DNA of 32,269 bases. Origin: Gnetum montanum (lineage: Eukaryota; Streptophyta; Gnetopsida; Gnetales; Gnetaceae). Each line of letters opens with the position of its first letter. Within the stretch, counting starts at the first letter, position 1. The stretch spans positions 1,181,780-1,214,048 of the forward strand of contig MNCI01011145.1 of the NCBI GenBank assembly GCA_015680685.1, written 5' to 3'. The notes under the pieces are model-generated. The model was not told the origin of the DNA. It saw only the letters and a list, made by a program, of their open reading frames with translations, and ran no database searches. Of this stretch, positions 22,701 through 32,269 are shown piece after piece. The position numbers and the translations under genes are program-made.

Positions 22701-23098
22701 CTTTGGAGATGGATGTGATTGCCATGTGTAGAGGCTTCTCTTGTCAACTTGCATGACTTTGGGGAAGGTCTTAAATGTTTTTAATGTCCTAAATTTTTTA
22801 AAAGGTTACAAGTAATTTTTTCTATTTTTGGTAGTGTTTATGCTAATGGCCATTTTCTAGATTTCAAATTTGGCTATGTGTCAACTTGTTGAGCTATCTA
22901 GGCTATAATGGCTTGGATATGATGTATAAGGCTATGGAAGGTTGTAATTACATTGACATGAATTCCTTAATCAAATTTGGATAAACACCTTAGAGATTTT
23001 TACGAAGGCTAATTTCACCCCTCTCTAGGATGTTTTTACAAACTTGTTAAGAAGTTTCAATCAGTCCTAATATTTTTCCTTTGCCATGTAGGGTATTT
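22701..23098. other. T-rich sequence upstream of the spliced antisense gene
   Basis: No coding frame. A pyrimidine-rich stretch ends in CCATGTAG at about 23090, which would suit a splice acceptor, so an upstream exon may exist. One candidate is the ATG-led stretch at about 21580-21630, but it is not supported. Confidence 0.3.
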
Positions 23099-26000
23099 AT
23101 GAATTTCCTTCTTATCATTGTGATGTTAATAAGCATTCTATGCTACAATGTCCACCCCAAGGCATATACCCCTCTATCTAATATGACCTTCAACAAGGTG
23201 TCATTATGGTTCTTTCCAAGGGTAAGGGAATCCCTTGCCTAAAACCTTCAAGATTTCAGTGTAATGCTATGGTCACACTTGTCTACGGATGTGGCTAAGG
23301 TCATAGTGGAGACTCTAATGCCTTAGGCATTTGATCTGATTGCCAGATTTATTATTGACAACCCACCTCCTAAGATAGTAGGGGGAACTATAGACGCGAT
23401 CAATCCACACTACCTCACAAAGATATAGACTATGCCAAAGTATAGTTAATATAATGCTAAAAATACTCTAATGGTGGCACATAGAGCTGACACATTATTC
23501 CAGAATCTTTCTAGCACCATGTACCATCTACAGGGGTAAGCATGGTTATAATATTTTTATTTTTTGGATTTATTGGCTAAACTACATTTTCTAACTTTGT
23601 TGGTTTTGTGAACTTCTTGCAAGTATAGGATCAATGATCAAGGCTTGATCACTAATGATCAAACCTTGGTGATGGCTCAAACTACCTTAGATGTATTTAC
23701 TAAGGGGCCCTAGATTAGAACTATTTTGTATCAACAGTTAAGATGGGATGTTGATGTATACACTAGTAGATCAATGTTTTCTACAAGATGTGTCTAGATG
23801 AGAGGACAATACACAACTGGTGGGTGGGCTCCAAGAGCTCCTTAAATTAGACCTTGGTAGTTGGTACCTCTGCTCAAACCACATCAAGAATAAGAAAGGT
23901 AAACATAAATAGCTTCTAATTTTTTATGGTTATGAAAATGCCAAGTGTTGTATTGTTTTAACTAGTTATTAAATTTTCTTATGTTGATGCTAAGCATTGG
24001 TTTTTGCCTTGCAAGACCCTCAACCTCTACTGATGTCACTTTACCACTTGTTGAACATCATGAGGATAATCTCATACTAAAGTTCGGTGAGGTGATACTA
24101 GCATAGGAGTGGATGAGGGGATAGATGACTTGGTACATTCAAGTAAACAATCAACATGTGGGTTTGCTTAATTTTTTTATGGCACCTATGCTTGCTGTAG
24201 AGATGCTAAACATCATCAAATATTTCAATGAAGAAGCCAATCGCTTCTGCACCATCATCTGAGGTATGTCGATTATAATAGCCATCAATGGAAGCACCTG
24301 TTGCAACTTTTTTGGTGTCCTTGTTGATGGGGCAAAGGTTTGCACAAGAATAGTAATGGAAGTAGGCCATCGTAAGGAAGGTTTGGAATGGCTTGGTGCT
24401 AGCATGGGCCACTCTAGAATTTCCATGGACAACTTCATGAACCTTGACCCAAAGGCTTCATATCCTTTTTTTAGATCCCATGCATTTCCTAATCTACTGT
24501 CACAAAATAAGTTAATCAAAATTGTGTAGGGGTGGACGTTTAAGAAAGTCCTAATAGATGGTATCAAGTTCCACTGGGTGGCTACTTTGGCTATTGGACA
24601 TCAAGATGAGATCCTCAAACTATATTAGGACACCTCTACCATAATCCACATGCATTTTGCAATTTTTTGCACATTACTTGAAGAAGTATAGGTAATGGGT
24701 TGCCCATGACCTAGACTACTTGCTAAGCCTTGGATAAGGCACATTCATCCAATGTTGTAGGCCTAAAACCCACTAGAGGGGATGGAGGATTCACTATTTT
24801 TTCCCATCAAGGGTTTTGATTCTATATAGTGAAAATCCCCTAATAGCCTGGAGGAGAAACCCCTCATGAACGTAGTGAGCATCTTAGAGGTCAAGCGATG
24901 ACATAGAGAAGCTAAAGGGCAAGCTAGGACCAAGGTTAAGAGGGCCATAGAGGAACCACCATTAGCATTAGACTATCCTACCCCAAAGAAGCTTAAGTCA
25001 TCATAGTAGGTGGTCACAAGTAAGCTTTATTTATGTTTTCATTATCCTATGTTTTAAATTTTTATGGCTACATTATGGATTCTAGTGCTAATCGATTTTC
25101 TATGTGCTATGATTGTAGATAAGCATCAGGTCATGGTAGCCCAAGCTACCATGAAGGCGGATGCATAGAGACATTCAGTTGCTATAGTTGAGGAGGAAAA
25201 AAGGCATGTAGAGGAGGCACTCTTATAGTAGCATGAGGTTGAAGGGTTTGCCAGTGTTGATCTAGACACCTTATTTTGTGAGGTAGTACTAGGCACATCC
25301 CCAATGCTCATCCAAGAGGAAGAAGTGAAAGGGCCAGGTATGCACATGCCTTAACGCTTCTTGTTATATCCTATTACTTTAAGTTTGGTTTTCGTCCTAA
25401 CCATTTGATGATTGTTATGCTTATAGTAGTTTCTAAGTCATCAATTTAGGTCCCTATCCCTAAGTTTCATGCAAAACCATGGGTAGAGATTCCAAACAAG
25501 GTAGAATTGATGCATGGGATGGCTAAGGACATCAATGACCAGTTGCATCAAGTTATACCTAAGATAGGTAAGGACTTTTTTTTACTCTTTAGTTATTTTG
25601 CTATGTCATATAGGTTTTATGTTATGGCTATCCTATGTTTTATACTATGTTTATGGCTATAATTTTATGGTTATGTAGTACCTTCTATGGAGTGGTACCC
25701 TACCCAAGACATGGAGATTGACTCCTTGTTGAAGCTTCCCTTTGATGTCTCTAGTATACTCTTGAAGTTATATGAGATTACTACTGATCTAGCAATGTTG
25801 TGTGCCAACACTTCATGGGAGTTAGAGAGGTCCAACAAATCCATATGGAAGTAGGTTATGGACTTAAGGGAGAAAACTCAATGGCAAGATAAGATGATCA
25901 AAGAGCTTGAGGATTGCAAGGCCTTTATGGAAGGCCAAGTAGCTAACTTAGGGGAATTGTAGATCAAAGAGATCATGTGCATGCACTACTAGCATGCCAT

Positions 26001-26661
26001 CTAGGACAAAGTAGTGCTCTCATGTGAGATGGTAAAATAATAGTTGTAGATGAACCTCATCTATGAGAAGGTTGAGAATTTGAATGATCATTATGTCTAG
26101 GTGCTAGAGTGAGGTAGGAAACAAAAGGACCATAAGAGATATTATAATGATGATTGTGAGGCCAACATGAAGTGGCTCAAAGAGGAGTTAGTTGAATGGC
26201 ACAAGAGAGAGCTATTCATTTAGGGGATTTAGGTAAAGATTTCCTATCAACTCTTTTAGAGTATTCTCATGGTGGAGAAATCCCCCACTTCTCAGATTAC
26301 TAGTGTTGTAGGTGAGACCTCTGTAGCTACTATTAACTAGGAGCCACCTACTTGGATCATAGTAGATAGGACTGGCATCCTCATTGGCATTGATCTTGGG
26401 GATATTAACTGGGTAAATATGATAGAGAACTAGATCCTCCATCATTTGGAGGATGGCCCTCCACATCTACTCCCAGATGTCATGGAGCTAGAGCCCCCAT
26501 AGGTTTGATGCATTTTATGTTTTAGTTTTTCTTTTAAGTTATGGTTTTTGCTATTGGTTACTAACTAGCTATGTGTTGTATTTTAGACATTAGGAGACAT
26601 AGAATACCCTAGTGGAGAGGGTGGGAATGATCCACCACTTCCTCCTCTAGATGCCTTTTAA
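23099..26661 (+). pseudogene. Spliced antisense passenger gene of element A, seven exons
   Basis: Exons: 23099-23535, 23629-23898, 24016-25019, 25119-25337, 25427-25567, 25679-26502, 26587-26661. The six introns (93, 117, 99, 89, 111 and 84 bp) are GT-AG with plant-like donors such as G|GTAAG, A|GTAAGC and TAG|GTTTG and T-rich bodies. All six junctions keep a single frame, giving 990 codons to a TAA at 26659; the last exon encodes a clean 24-residue tail rich in Pro, Gly and Asp. The start (23099, a hydrophobic MNFLLIIVMLISILCY) is uncertain. Inside the exons stops are mostly TAG, fewer TAA and TGA. Exon 3 is best preserved (clean 24266-24529) and ends in a basic stretch with PTPKKLK, like a nuclear signal. 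Exons 4 and 6 are Glu/Lys/Gln-rich and coiled-coil-like (QDKMIKELEDCKAFMEGQV). No family is recognised. It is antisense and tail to tail with gag-protease. A Tat-type antisense additional ORF is the best guess; a captured host gene is possible. Confidence 0.85.
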
Positions 26662-27449
26662 CATCCATCCACCTCTTATTGACTATTTTTTTTATTTCTA
26701 TGTTCATGGCTATTGTTAGCCAAGACTATGTTATAGATGGTTTTTATTATTTTTTGGACATTTTGCCACATAGTGTAACCATGGATATGTATGTTATAGA
26801 CATTTTAAATTTAAATCTCTAGTTTAATTTTTGACTTGATATGTTGTTCTAGTAAGTGTTATAAATGTTGTGAATGGGTATGTTGGCATTTTTAATTATA
26901 AAATTAAATGGCTAATTGTTGCAATAATAGGCTAAAAAAATATAATAAAAGAGACATTTGCTAGTTTTAGGCCATGGCATGCATATGTTGTATTGTTTTG
27001 CTAGTTTAAGGTCATGGTGGGCCATGTTATGTGATTATTTTTGCTAGTTTAAGGTGATGGTAGGCCATATTGCCTGTCTAAAGTCTTAGTGAGCAAATGT
27101 TGAAGGGAAACTTATATTTTTTTTTATGATTTTATGTTTTAAAGTTTTTATGAATTTTTAGTTTATATCATGCTAAACAAAGAAAATGTCAAAAGAATTA
27201 AGGCTATAATAAATAAAAATGCAAATAAAATAAACTCCTAGGCTATATGCACAAATATTAAAATAAAACCTAAGAAAAAAGGCAATAACTTGTTAACAAA
27301 GAAAACTTAGGCTAAATGGTTATGGTACAAATGGCTATAGAGGTCATAAGGTCACAACCTGGAAGGAGTAGGAGTGCATGTTACTTATGTAGGCTCTTCC
27401 TAATCTTTGAATCATTAGGAAATGTATAACACTTTATCTGCATAAGTTT
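26662..27449. other. Junction between the antisense gene and the protease remnant
   Basis: AT-rich, no coding frame on either strand. On the minus strand this is where reverse transcriptase would follow protease in an autonomous Ty3/gypsy element, and no such sequence is seen. Two to three loosely repeated stretches occur at 26965-27080 (TTTGCTAGTTTAAGGTCATG and similar). The end of the antisense gene transcript is likely here. Confidence 0.45.
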
Positions 27450-28931
27450 TTACATACCATCCCCTTCATTGATGATGTTAAAGGGTAGTTCATCCCATGA
27501 CACATCTCATTGTCCATCATTGTTATTCTTAGGCTGCTTCTCTCTCATGGGTTGGTGGACTTCATGGCTAGGAGTTTCCTCTTGAAGTTCCACTTCATAT
27601 CCTTTCTCTATGTTTACATTGTTGATAGCCAAGGGAACCATGCTATCATTGTGGATGATGATTTCACCTCCCCCGTAAGGAAGGTGAATTTCTTAGTTGA
27701 TGGGTGAGGACACAGCTTGTAATTGAGCCAACCAAGGTCTTTGAAGGATAAGATTGAACCTTGGCATCTCCTCCACCACCAAGAAATTAGCAACTATGGG
27801 AAATTTCTTCCCTACTATAAAGTCCAATGAGATAGATCCATTGATAGTAACCCTTGATTAACTAAAGGATTTGAGAGTTGCTGTTGTTGTAGGTTGTATT
27901 TTCTCTATTAAGACCAGGCATTCAATGATGGTACATGCGATGACATTTTTTGCAACTTAATCATCAACATGCATCAAATGCACCTTAAACTGCCCTACAT
28001 TTATTTTTATAAATAGAGTATTCTTAGTTAGTTCATCATTCTATGGATTGGCCTTGATTTCACCATTGCAAAATACTAGGGGTGTTGACTCCTCCTCCCT
28101 TGGTTAGGGAGGAACCATCACTACATGGATGGATTCCTTGTTAGTGGGGATGTCCTCACTAATAGGGATGGAAGTCAATAATTTGACTAGCATCTCACAA
28201 TGTGTCATAGAAGTCATGATCAAGTCATATAAGCTTAGAGTTGTACTCTTTTGGTTGAGGGATTACCTAACGTGATTCATTGCACTGCGGAAGCTTTTAT
28301 CATTGGCCATGGGCTTGTCACCCCAGTTGTGCTTTACTTCCTCCATGCACCCCCAAATATGAACTTTGACCTTAGTTGGTTGTTGTTGGGGCTTCTCCTC
28401 TTTGTTATGGCTATGGGTTGTAGGGCCCTCCTATTGCTTGTTGGTTGAAGAAGGTTGAGCGGAGGAGGTCATGGGTATAGCCGAGAGGAAAATGGACTTC
28501 AGTGGGTCCACTTCCTTTTGTGCCTTTGTCAACTTATCACCCTTATTACTAGGCTTTTTCTTATGCCCCTTCCTTTTCTTCATTGAAGTATTTTGATTGT
28601 TAGTCATTGGTTGTGAGGAAGAGGCAGTAGCATTGGCCACCACAAGAGGTCATTGCATGATCATGTTAGTTGATTGGGCTATGGATGGTGGGGTTGTCTT
28701 AGGCTGGGCTAACCTAAAGAAAAAATGTCTCCTTGGAGATGTCTGCAATGGTACTATCACCACAAAAGGGGCTCTTAAGCTAGTGGAAGCTAAAGAGGCC
28801 CTTTCATCATCAGGGGGTACATAGATCATGAATGGTTCCCTCATTGGTCTACGATTGTCATCAAAGTTGAATTCTAAAATAGCATAAGGATTGTTATTAG
28901 CATTCCACAGGTCCTTGTATACTTGCATCAA
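27450..28931 (-). pseudogene. Ty3/gypsy protease region of element A
   Basis: Continuation of gag, minus strand, one frame from 28931 to 27450 with about eight stops (TAG, TAA, one TGA). The first part (28931-28431) is the Gag C-terminal linker, with LMQVYKDLWNANNNPYAILE and a lysine-rich segment. A retropepsin-like domain follows at about 28060-27650. The catalytic Asp-Thr/Ser-Gly is not intact: the matching place reads HVDD then a stop (27958-27969). Downstream are RVTINGSISLDFIVGKKFPI and RFNLILQRPWLAQLQAV (about 27712-27770), which match the ILGRPWL-x-x-x-x-AV signature and the following H/Q-x-x-x-FP-x-x-G of Tat/Athila-type proteases. The domain would process the polyprotein; as it stands it would be inactive. 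No reverse transcriptase follows. Confidence 0.7.
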
Positions 28932-30427
28932 CTTATTTTGTGGTTGGACTAGGTTGGAAGCATTTAAGACTAGCTCTATAAGTCATTCTTTAGTGTGAGG
29001 CAGAAGTCTATGTCATGACCAGGCACTTGGTAATAGTGGTAAAAGCGATCTAGTTTGAAGTACCTAGACAGTTTAGGATCATCCTTTGTTTCCTGAGTAG
29101 GGTGCTTGGCTATTTTGCATAATCACTCATGCTTCTTTTGTGCAACTTTAGTCATCTATTTGCATTACATGAACCCACTCTTTAACAGTTGATCTAGCAA
29201 CTTGGATCGTTTCAAAGGTAAGGGAGTGTATTTACTTCGGTCTTTCTGCTCAAAACGTGGCCTAGTTGTAGTCGATGTAGTGGTTGTAGATGTTGATGGT
29301 TGGTTATCATGGTTATTAGTGGGGGCCTTGGGTGGGTTGTTCCTTAGCCCTTGGTTAGTGGTCTTTGCTTCTTTGGTCATGGTTTCTATGATCATGTTGC
29401 TTTGTTTGTTCTTTTCCTTGTTCTTTCGTGTATGTTGGTTTTTATATTCTACATTGGCTAGGTCATGATTGGCCTTCATAGCATATTCTATATTCTTGGT
29501 TTTGGAAAATGCTTGACTAAGGGACCATGGATCAAGATAGTAAATTTTTGACTTGATAAAATCATTAACCATGCACTTCAATATGGCCAAAATATGGGTC
29601 TCAAATATGGGCTCTGGTATTTTGTTCAATAGTTCATTCTACCATTGGATGAACTTTTGTATAGACTCAAGGGATCCCTACTTGACCTTCATGAGCTGGT
29701 CAAATGTGGTGTCTAGCTTCAAGTTATGCTTGAAAAGGTTAATGAACTAGACTATCAAGTCCTCAAGAGAGGATATGGATCCTCTAGGTAGTGCATGGTA
29801 CTAATAAAGAATTTTTCCAATTAAGGACATAGAAAAAATCCTCATGATAGTATGAGGCCATGGCTACAATAGTAAAATGTTAGATCTAAAGGTTAAAAGG
29901 TGAGCATTAGGATCACCTTCTCCATTATATTTGCTAAACTAGGGGATAGGAACAGTAGGAGGAAGTGCAAGGATGGGACCATAGGATTGATGAGATCATC
30001 CTGGTAGAAATACATAATCTTGACACTTTGGGAAGTAGAGGGTTTGGGCCTCTTTGACTCCTCCATCACATCCTCGGTCATTTGGAAGGCTTGATCCAAT
30101 TCCTATGGTATCCCTAATGGCTACTTGATTTGTACATATGGTAGTGGCATCTACTGTGAGGCTTGTGGCCTTGCTATTGGTTGCAAGATAGAAGGAAGTG
30201 GTTGTAATATGGTCATAGCTTGTGGGCCAAACAAATAAAAGGATGTTTATGCTAGTACCTGAGGCACAAATGTGATAAAGGGGGTGTTTGATTCTTGAGT
30301 TGCTTGGGGTCCTATGGTGGATCCCATAAAGTGGATTTATAGTGGTAAAAACCACCATCGATGGCTGCACAGATTGAGGTTGTATGTCAAAAGGAATTGA
30401 TGGGTTATAGGTCATGGGCTGTGGCAC
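28932..30427 (-). pseudogene. gag: Ty3/gypsy gag of element A
   Basis: One minus-strand frame from an ATG at 30427 to about 28980. The Retrotrans_gag core begins at about 29960 with VPIPQFSKYNGEGDPNAHLL. It continues with MRIFSMSLIGKILY, then a TAG where the family has Trp, then YHALPRGSISSLEDLIVQF, QLMKVKQGSLESIQKFI and the open segment 29629-29165. The C-terminal motif YHYYQVPGHDIDFCLTLKN (about 29065-29000) matches the CxFHxxxGHxTxDCxxLK signature of Tat-type Gag, with the first Cys read as Tyr. A single missing base at about 28978-28983 shifts the frame between LTLKNDL and ELVLNASNLVQPQ; the protease region continues in the new frame. The 30427 start is the first ATG of the frame. The N-terminal third is less conserved. 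Confidence 0.85.
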
Positions 30428-31759
30428 TAATTAATTTTGATGCATGGCTATGATTGATGTGGGGTTAGCCATGGTAGGATAGGAGGAAGTGGAAGATGGC
30501 AGTATCATGCCCATGGAGAAAACAAATGCATGAGGAAAAGGTAGAGTGGCCTTATGGATTGCTTTTATGAACAATCTTCCCAAGATGTTTTCTGGCTTAG
30601 ATTCTACCCTAAATTCATCCTTCTCTTTCTATTTCCCCTTTGAGCTATGCTTATCATCCTCTTCATCCATCTCAATCAATTAGTCTAGGATGCTTACATA
30701 GATGTCATTGAGAGGTATTTGGTCATAGGAGGAAGGGATGTACTCTTTGCCATTGTGATGGATGAGTTTAAACTTCCTTTTGGCTTTTTCTTTCAAATGT
30801 GGAATGAGCATGCCTATCTACATTTTGGCACAAATGTAGTTATATTGATCTTCATTTATAGCCAGAAAGTCAAGGCTTTTCTCCCTAACCCTTGAAGACT
30901 ACCTGCATTCTATGATCGTAGGGTCTTTGGGATCATAGACGCTCATGGCTTGTTGGCTAGGACCTTTGCCAATGAAGGTGAAAGGAAATTTGGTGGACTA
31001 TCAGAAAGACATGATTATAGTGCTAAAAATGGCTTAAAATAGATTATAAAAGGAAAAGATAGAGATAAATCCAAATAAGTGAAATTCAAAAATAGTCAAA
31101 GAAAGCAAAAATGGCTGCAAATGGAGTAGCTTCTATAATTAGTGTGTGGGGCGTAAGGTGGATTTATCCCTTTACCAAAAATAGAAAGCTGGGAATGTTA
31201 GTAACAAGCCTCATCCACATTGGCCCCTTAACTACCTCTATGATGGGTATGGAAAGGTGGGAAAGAAGGGGGATGAGACAATTGAAATCTCACACCTTTT
31301 TAATCTAACATTGATGAGGGGGAAGAGGCTAAAAACCAAAGTGGAAAGTTGGTGTTTTTCAACTAGACCTTGGTTCTAGCAGGCTACCAATTTTCTTAGC
31401 TAGGAAAGATGGGGGGAAGTTGACTTTCGAAATTTTGATGGTTTTTGGAAGGGTTGCACCACCTAGTTTGGAAATTGGAAAAAATTAGCAGCTAAAATAA
31501 AAAAGGATGGAAGGTTTCAATGCTATCTTGGGTAGGAAAAAAATCATAGTAAGTTCTATGAAAAACCAACACCTAATGACCTGCAACTTTCATGCTATAG
31601 TTTTGGTCACAGAGGGAAGAGGTAACGTTAACCTTTTAAAATTTTTAACTACAAAAAATCAGAAAAAGGCTTCCAAATTACAATGTTGGCTATCGAGAAG
31701 ATAGATTCTTTACAAAGAAATCAGGTGAATGCCCTTCTTCTAGTGCTAGAAAACTATTA
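30428..31759. other. Leader region of element A
   Basis: Between the right LTR and gag, minus orientation. No clear coding sequence. Short frames on the plus strand (31111-31308, 31507-31704) show no domain and are read as chance. No standard primer-binding site was found next to the LTR edge at about 31760, so the junction has decayed or the LTR extends further left than the alignment shows. Confidence 0.4.
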
Positions 31760-32269
31760 CAAAAAAATCGATCACTGGAAAGTTGAGATATTTGACAGAG
31801 CAACCTTAATCCAGAATCGTTAGGGCCTCCAAGAAATGAAATTGCAGGTGCCATGGATGGTTTGGTAGATCATCTAGGAACTTACAAAATGCAAAATAAA
31901 TGATGTAAGAATAAAGAAAATGCAAATTTGGAAATCACAAGTAAAACAAATTACACACAATCTAAAATTTGAAACTTTATTTAAATGAATAAAGAATAAG
32001 TTTAGGGATGTGTACAAGAGTTGCCCATGAGAGATCAAAAGGGGGTTCACTGGTGTAGGAGTTCAAAGCTTTTTGAAGTCGATGTGATTTGCTCCATGAT
32101 CTAGATAGCCACTCTTGATGTTTTTGAAGCTTCTCTGTTGCAACTTTAGATTTGCAACTTGGATCACTATTGAGGGGTTAAAAATTGAGACATTTGGCAG
32201 CTAGATTGCTCCATGTTGGGGGTTGGGAGTCCCAAAAATGTAGCATTCACACCAAAAATCCACAAGTCT
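31760..32269 (-). mobile_element. Right direct repeat: 5' LTR of element A, cut by the window end
   Basis: Matches 20608-21120 in the same orientation and covers only the gag-proximal end of the LTR. With gag on the minus strand, this is the 5' LTR. The two copies are clearly diverged, so the insertion is old. Confidence 0.65.

Noticed and set aside
24151-24567. 138-codon open frame on the minus strand
   Set aside because: It lies opposite exon 3 of the plus-strand gene, whose frame fits the six splice junctions. The minus frame has no domain.
23099-26661. Naming the antisense gene a plant mobile domain protein
   Set aside because: The typical core motifs of that family are not visible to me; only the setting and the coiled-coil end are suggestive.
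27955-27970. HVDD as the YxDD box of a reverse transcriptase
   Set aside because: It lies about 200 bp upstream of the retropepsin ILxRPWL signature in the same frame, so it is the protease region, and no other reverse-transcriptase motif surrounds it.
29202-29468. 88-codon hydrophobic frame on the plus strand
   Set aside because: Mirror image of the Gag coding sequence; valine/leucine runs come from the opposite of a Thr/Asn/Ser-rich Gag segment.
31111-31704. Two short plus-strand open frames
   Set aside because: They lie in the leader of element A, have no domain and are in stop-poor sequence of low information.
1-32269. tRNA, rRNA, CRISPR array, bacterial operon
   Set aside because: None seen. 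Spliced frames, LTR elements and base composition point to plant nuclear DNA.

Overview
The window is nuclear DNA from a plant with a large, repeat-filled genome, possibly a gymnosperm, though nothing here fixes the species. It is AT-rich, with very few CG dinucleotides and very few CAG/CTG triplets. No intact host gene, tRNA or rRNA was found. Every coding stretch I can support is a decayed remnant of, or a passenger in, LTR retrotransposons. The stops that break the frames are mostly TAG, TAA and TGA at places where Gln, Trp or Arg codons would fit, which is what cytosine-methylation decay produces.

Layout. (1) 1-1380, plus strand: Copia-type gag with a good CCHC zinc knuckle. (2) 2930-4443, minus strand: an unidentified broken gene with one frame-preserving intron, a TATA box and an array of AAGATGTCTT-type boxes upstream. 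(3) 4840-7755, minus strand: a second copy of the same Copia family, with gag, a tRNA-Met-type primer-binding site and an LTR whose U3 carries about ten of the same boxes. (4) 7756-11825: no recognised gene, some diverged repeats and a possible LINE 3' end. (5) 11839-18934 (element B): two LTR-like direct repeats flank a Ty3/gypsy gag on the plus strand and, tail to tail with it, unidentified minus-strand coding blocks. (6) 18935-20600: gene-poor, with a 46-bp perfect inverted repeat bounded by single Ns. (7) 20608 to the window end (element A): two direct repeats flank a minus-strand Ty3/gypsy gag-protease and, tail to tail with it, a plus-strand gene of about 990 codons in seven exons.

The main result is the element A gene at 23099-26661. 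Six GT-AG introns of 84-117 bp can be placed, and every junction keeps one reading frame to a natural stop. It lies antisense to gag in an element where I see no reverse transcriptase or integrase. Element B repeats the plan, with gag and an antisense gene meeting tail to tail and no visible pol. The gene at 2930-4443 may be a third case. Introns in an antisense gene would survive retrotransposition, because the genomic RNA carries their splice sites only as reverse complements. I read these as non-autonomous retroelements that carried spliced antisense passenger genes. Antisense additional ORFs are known in the Tat lineage of plant Ty3/gypsy elements, but I do not recognise these proteins.
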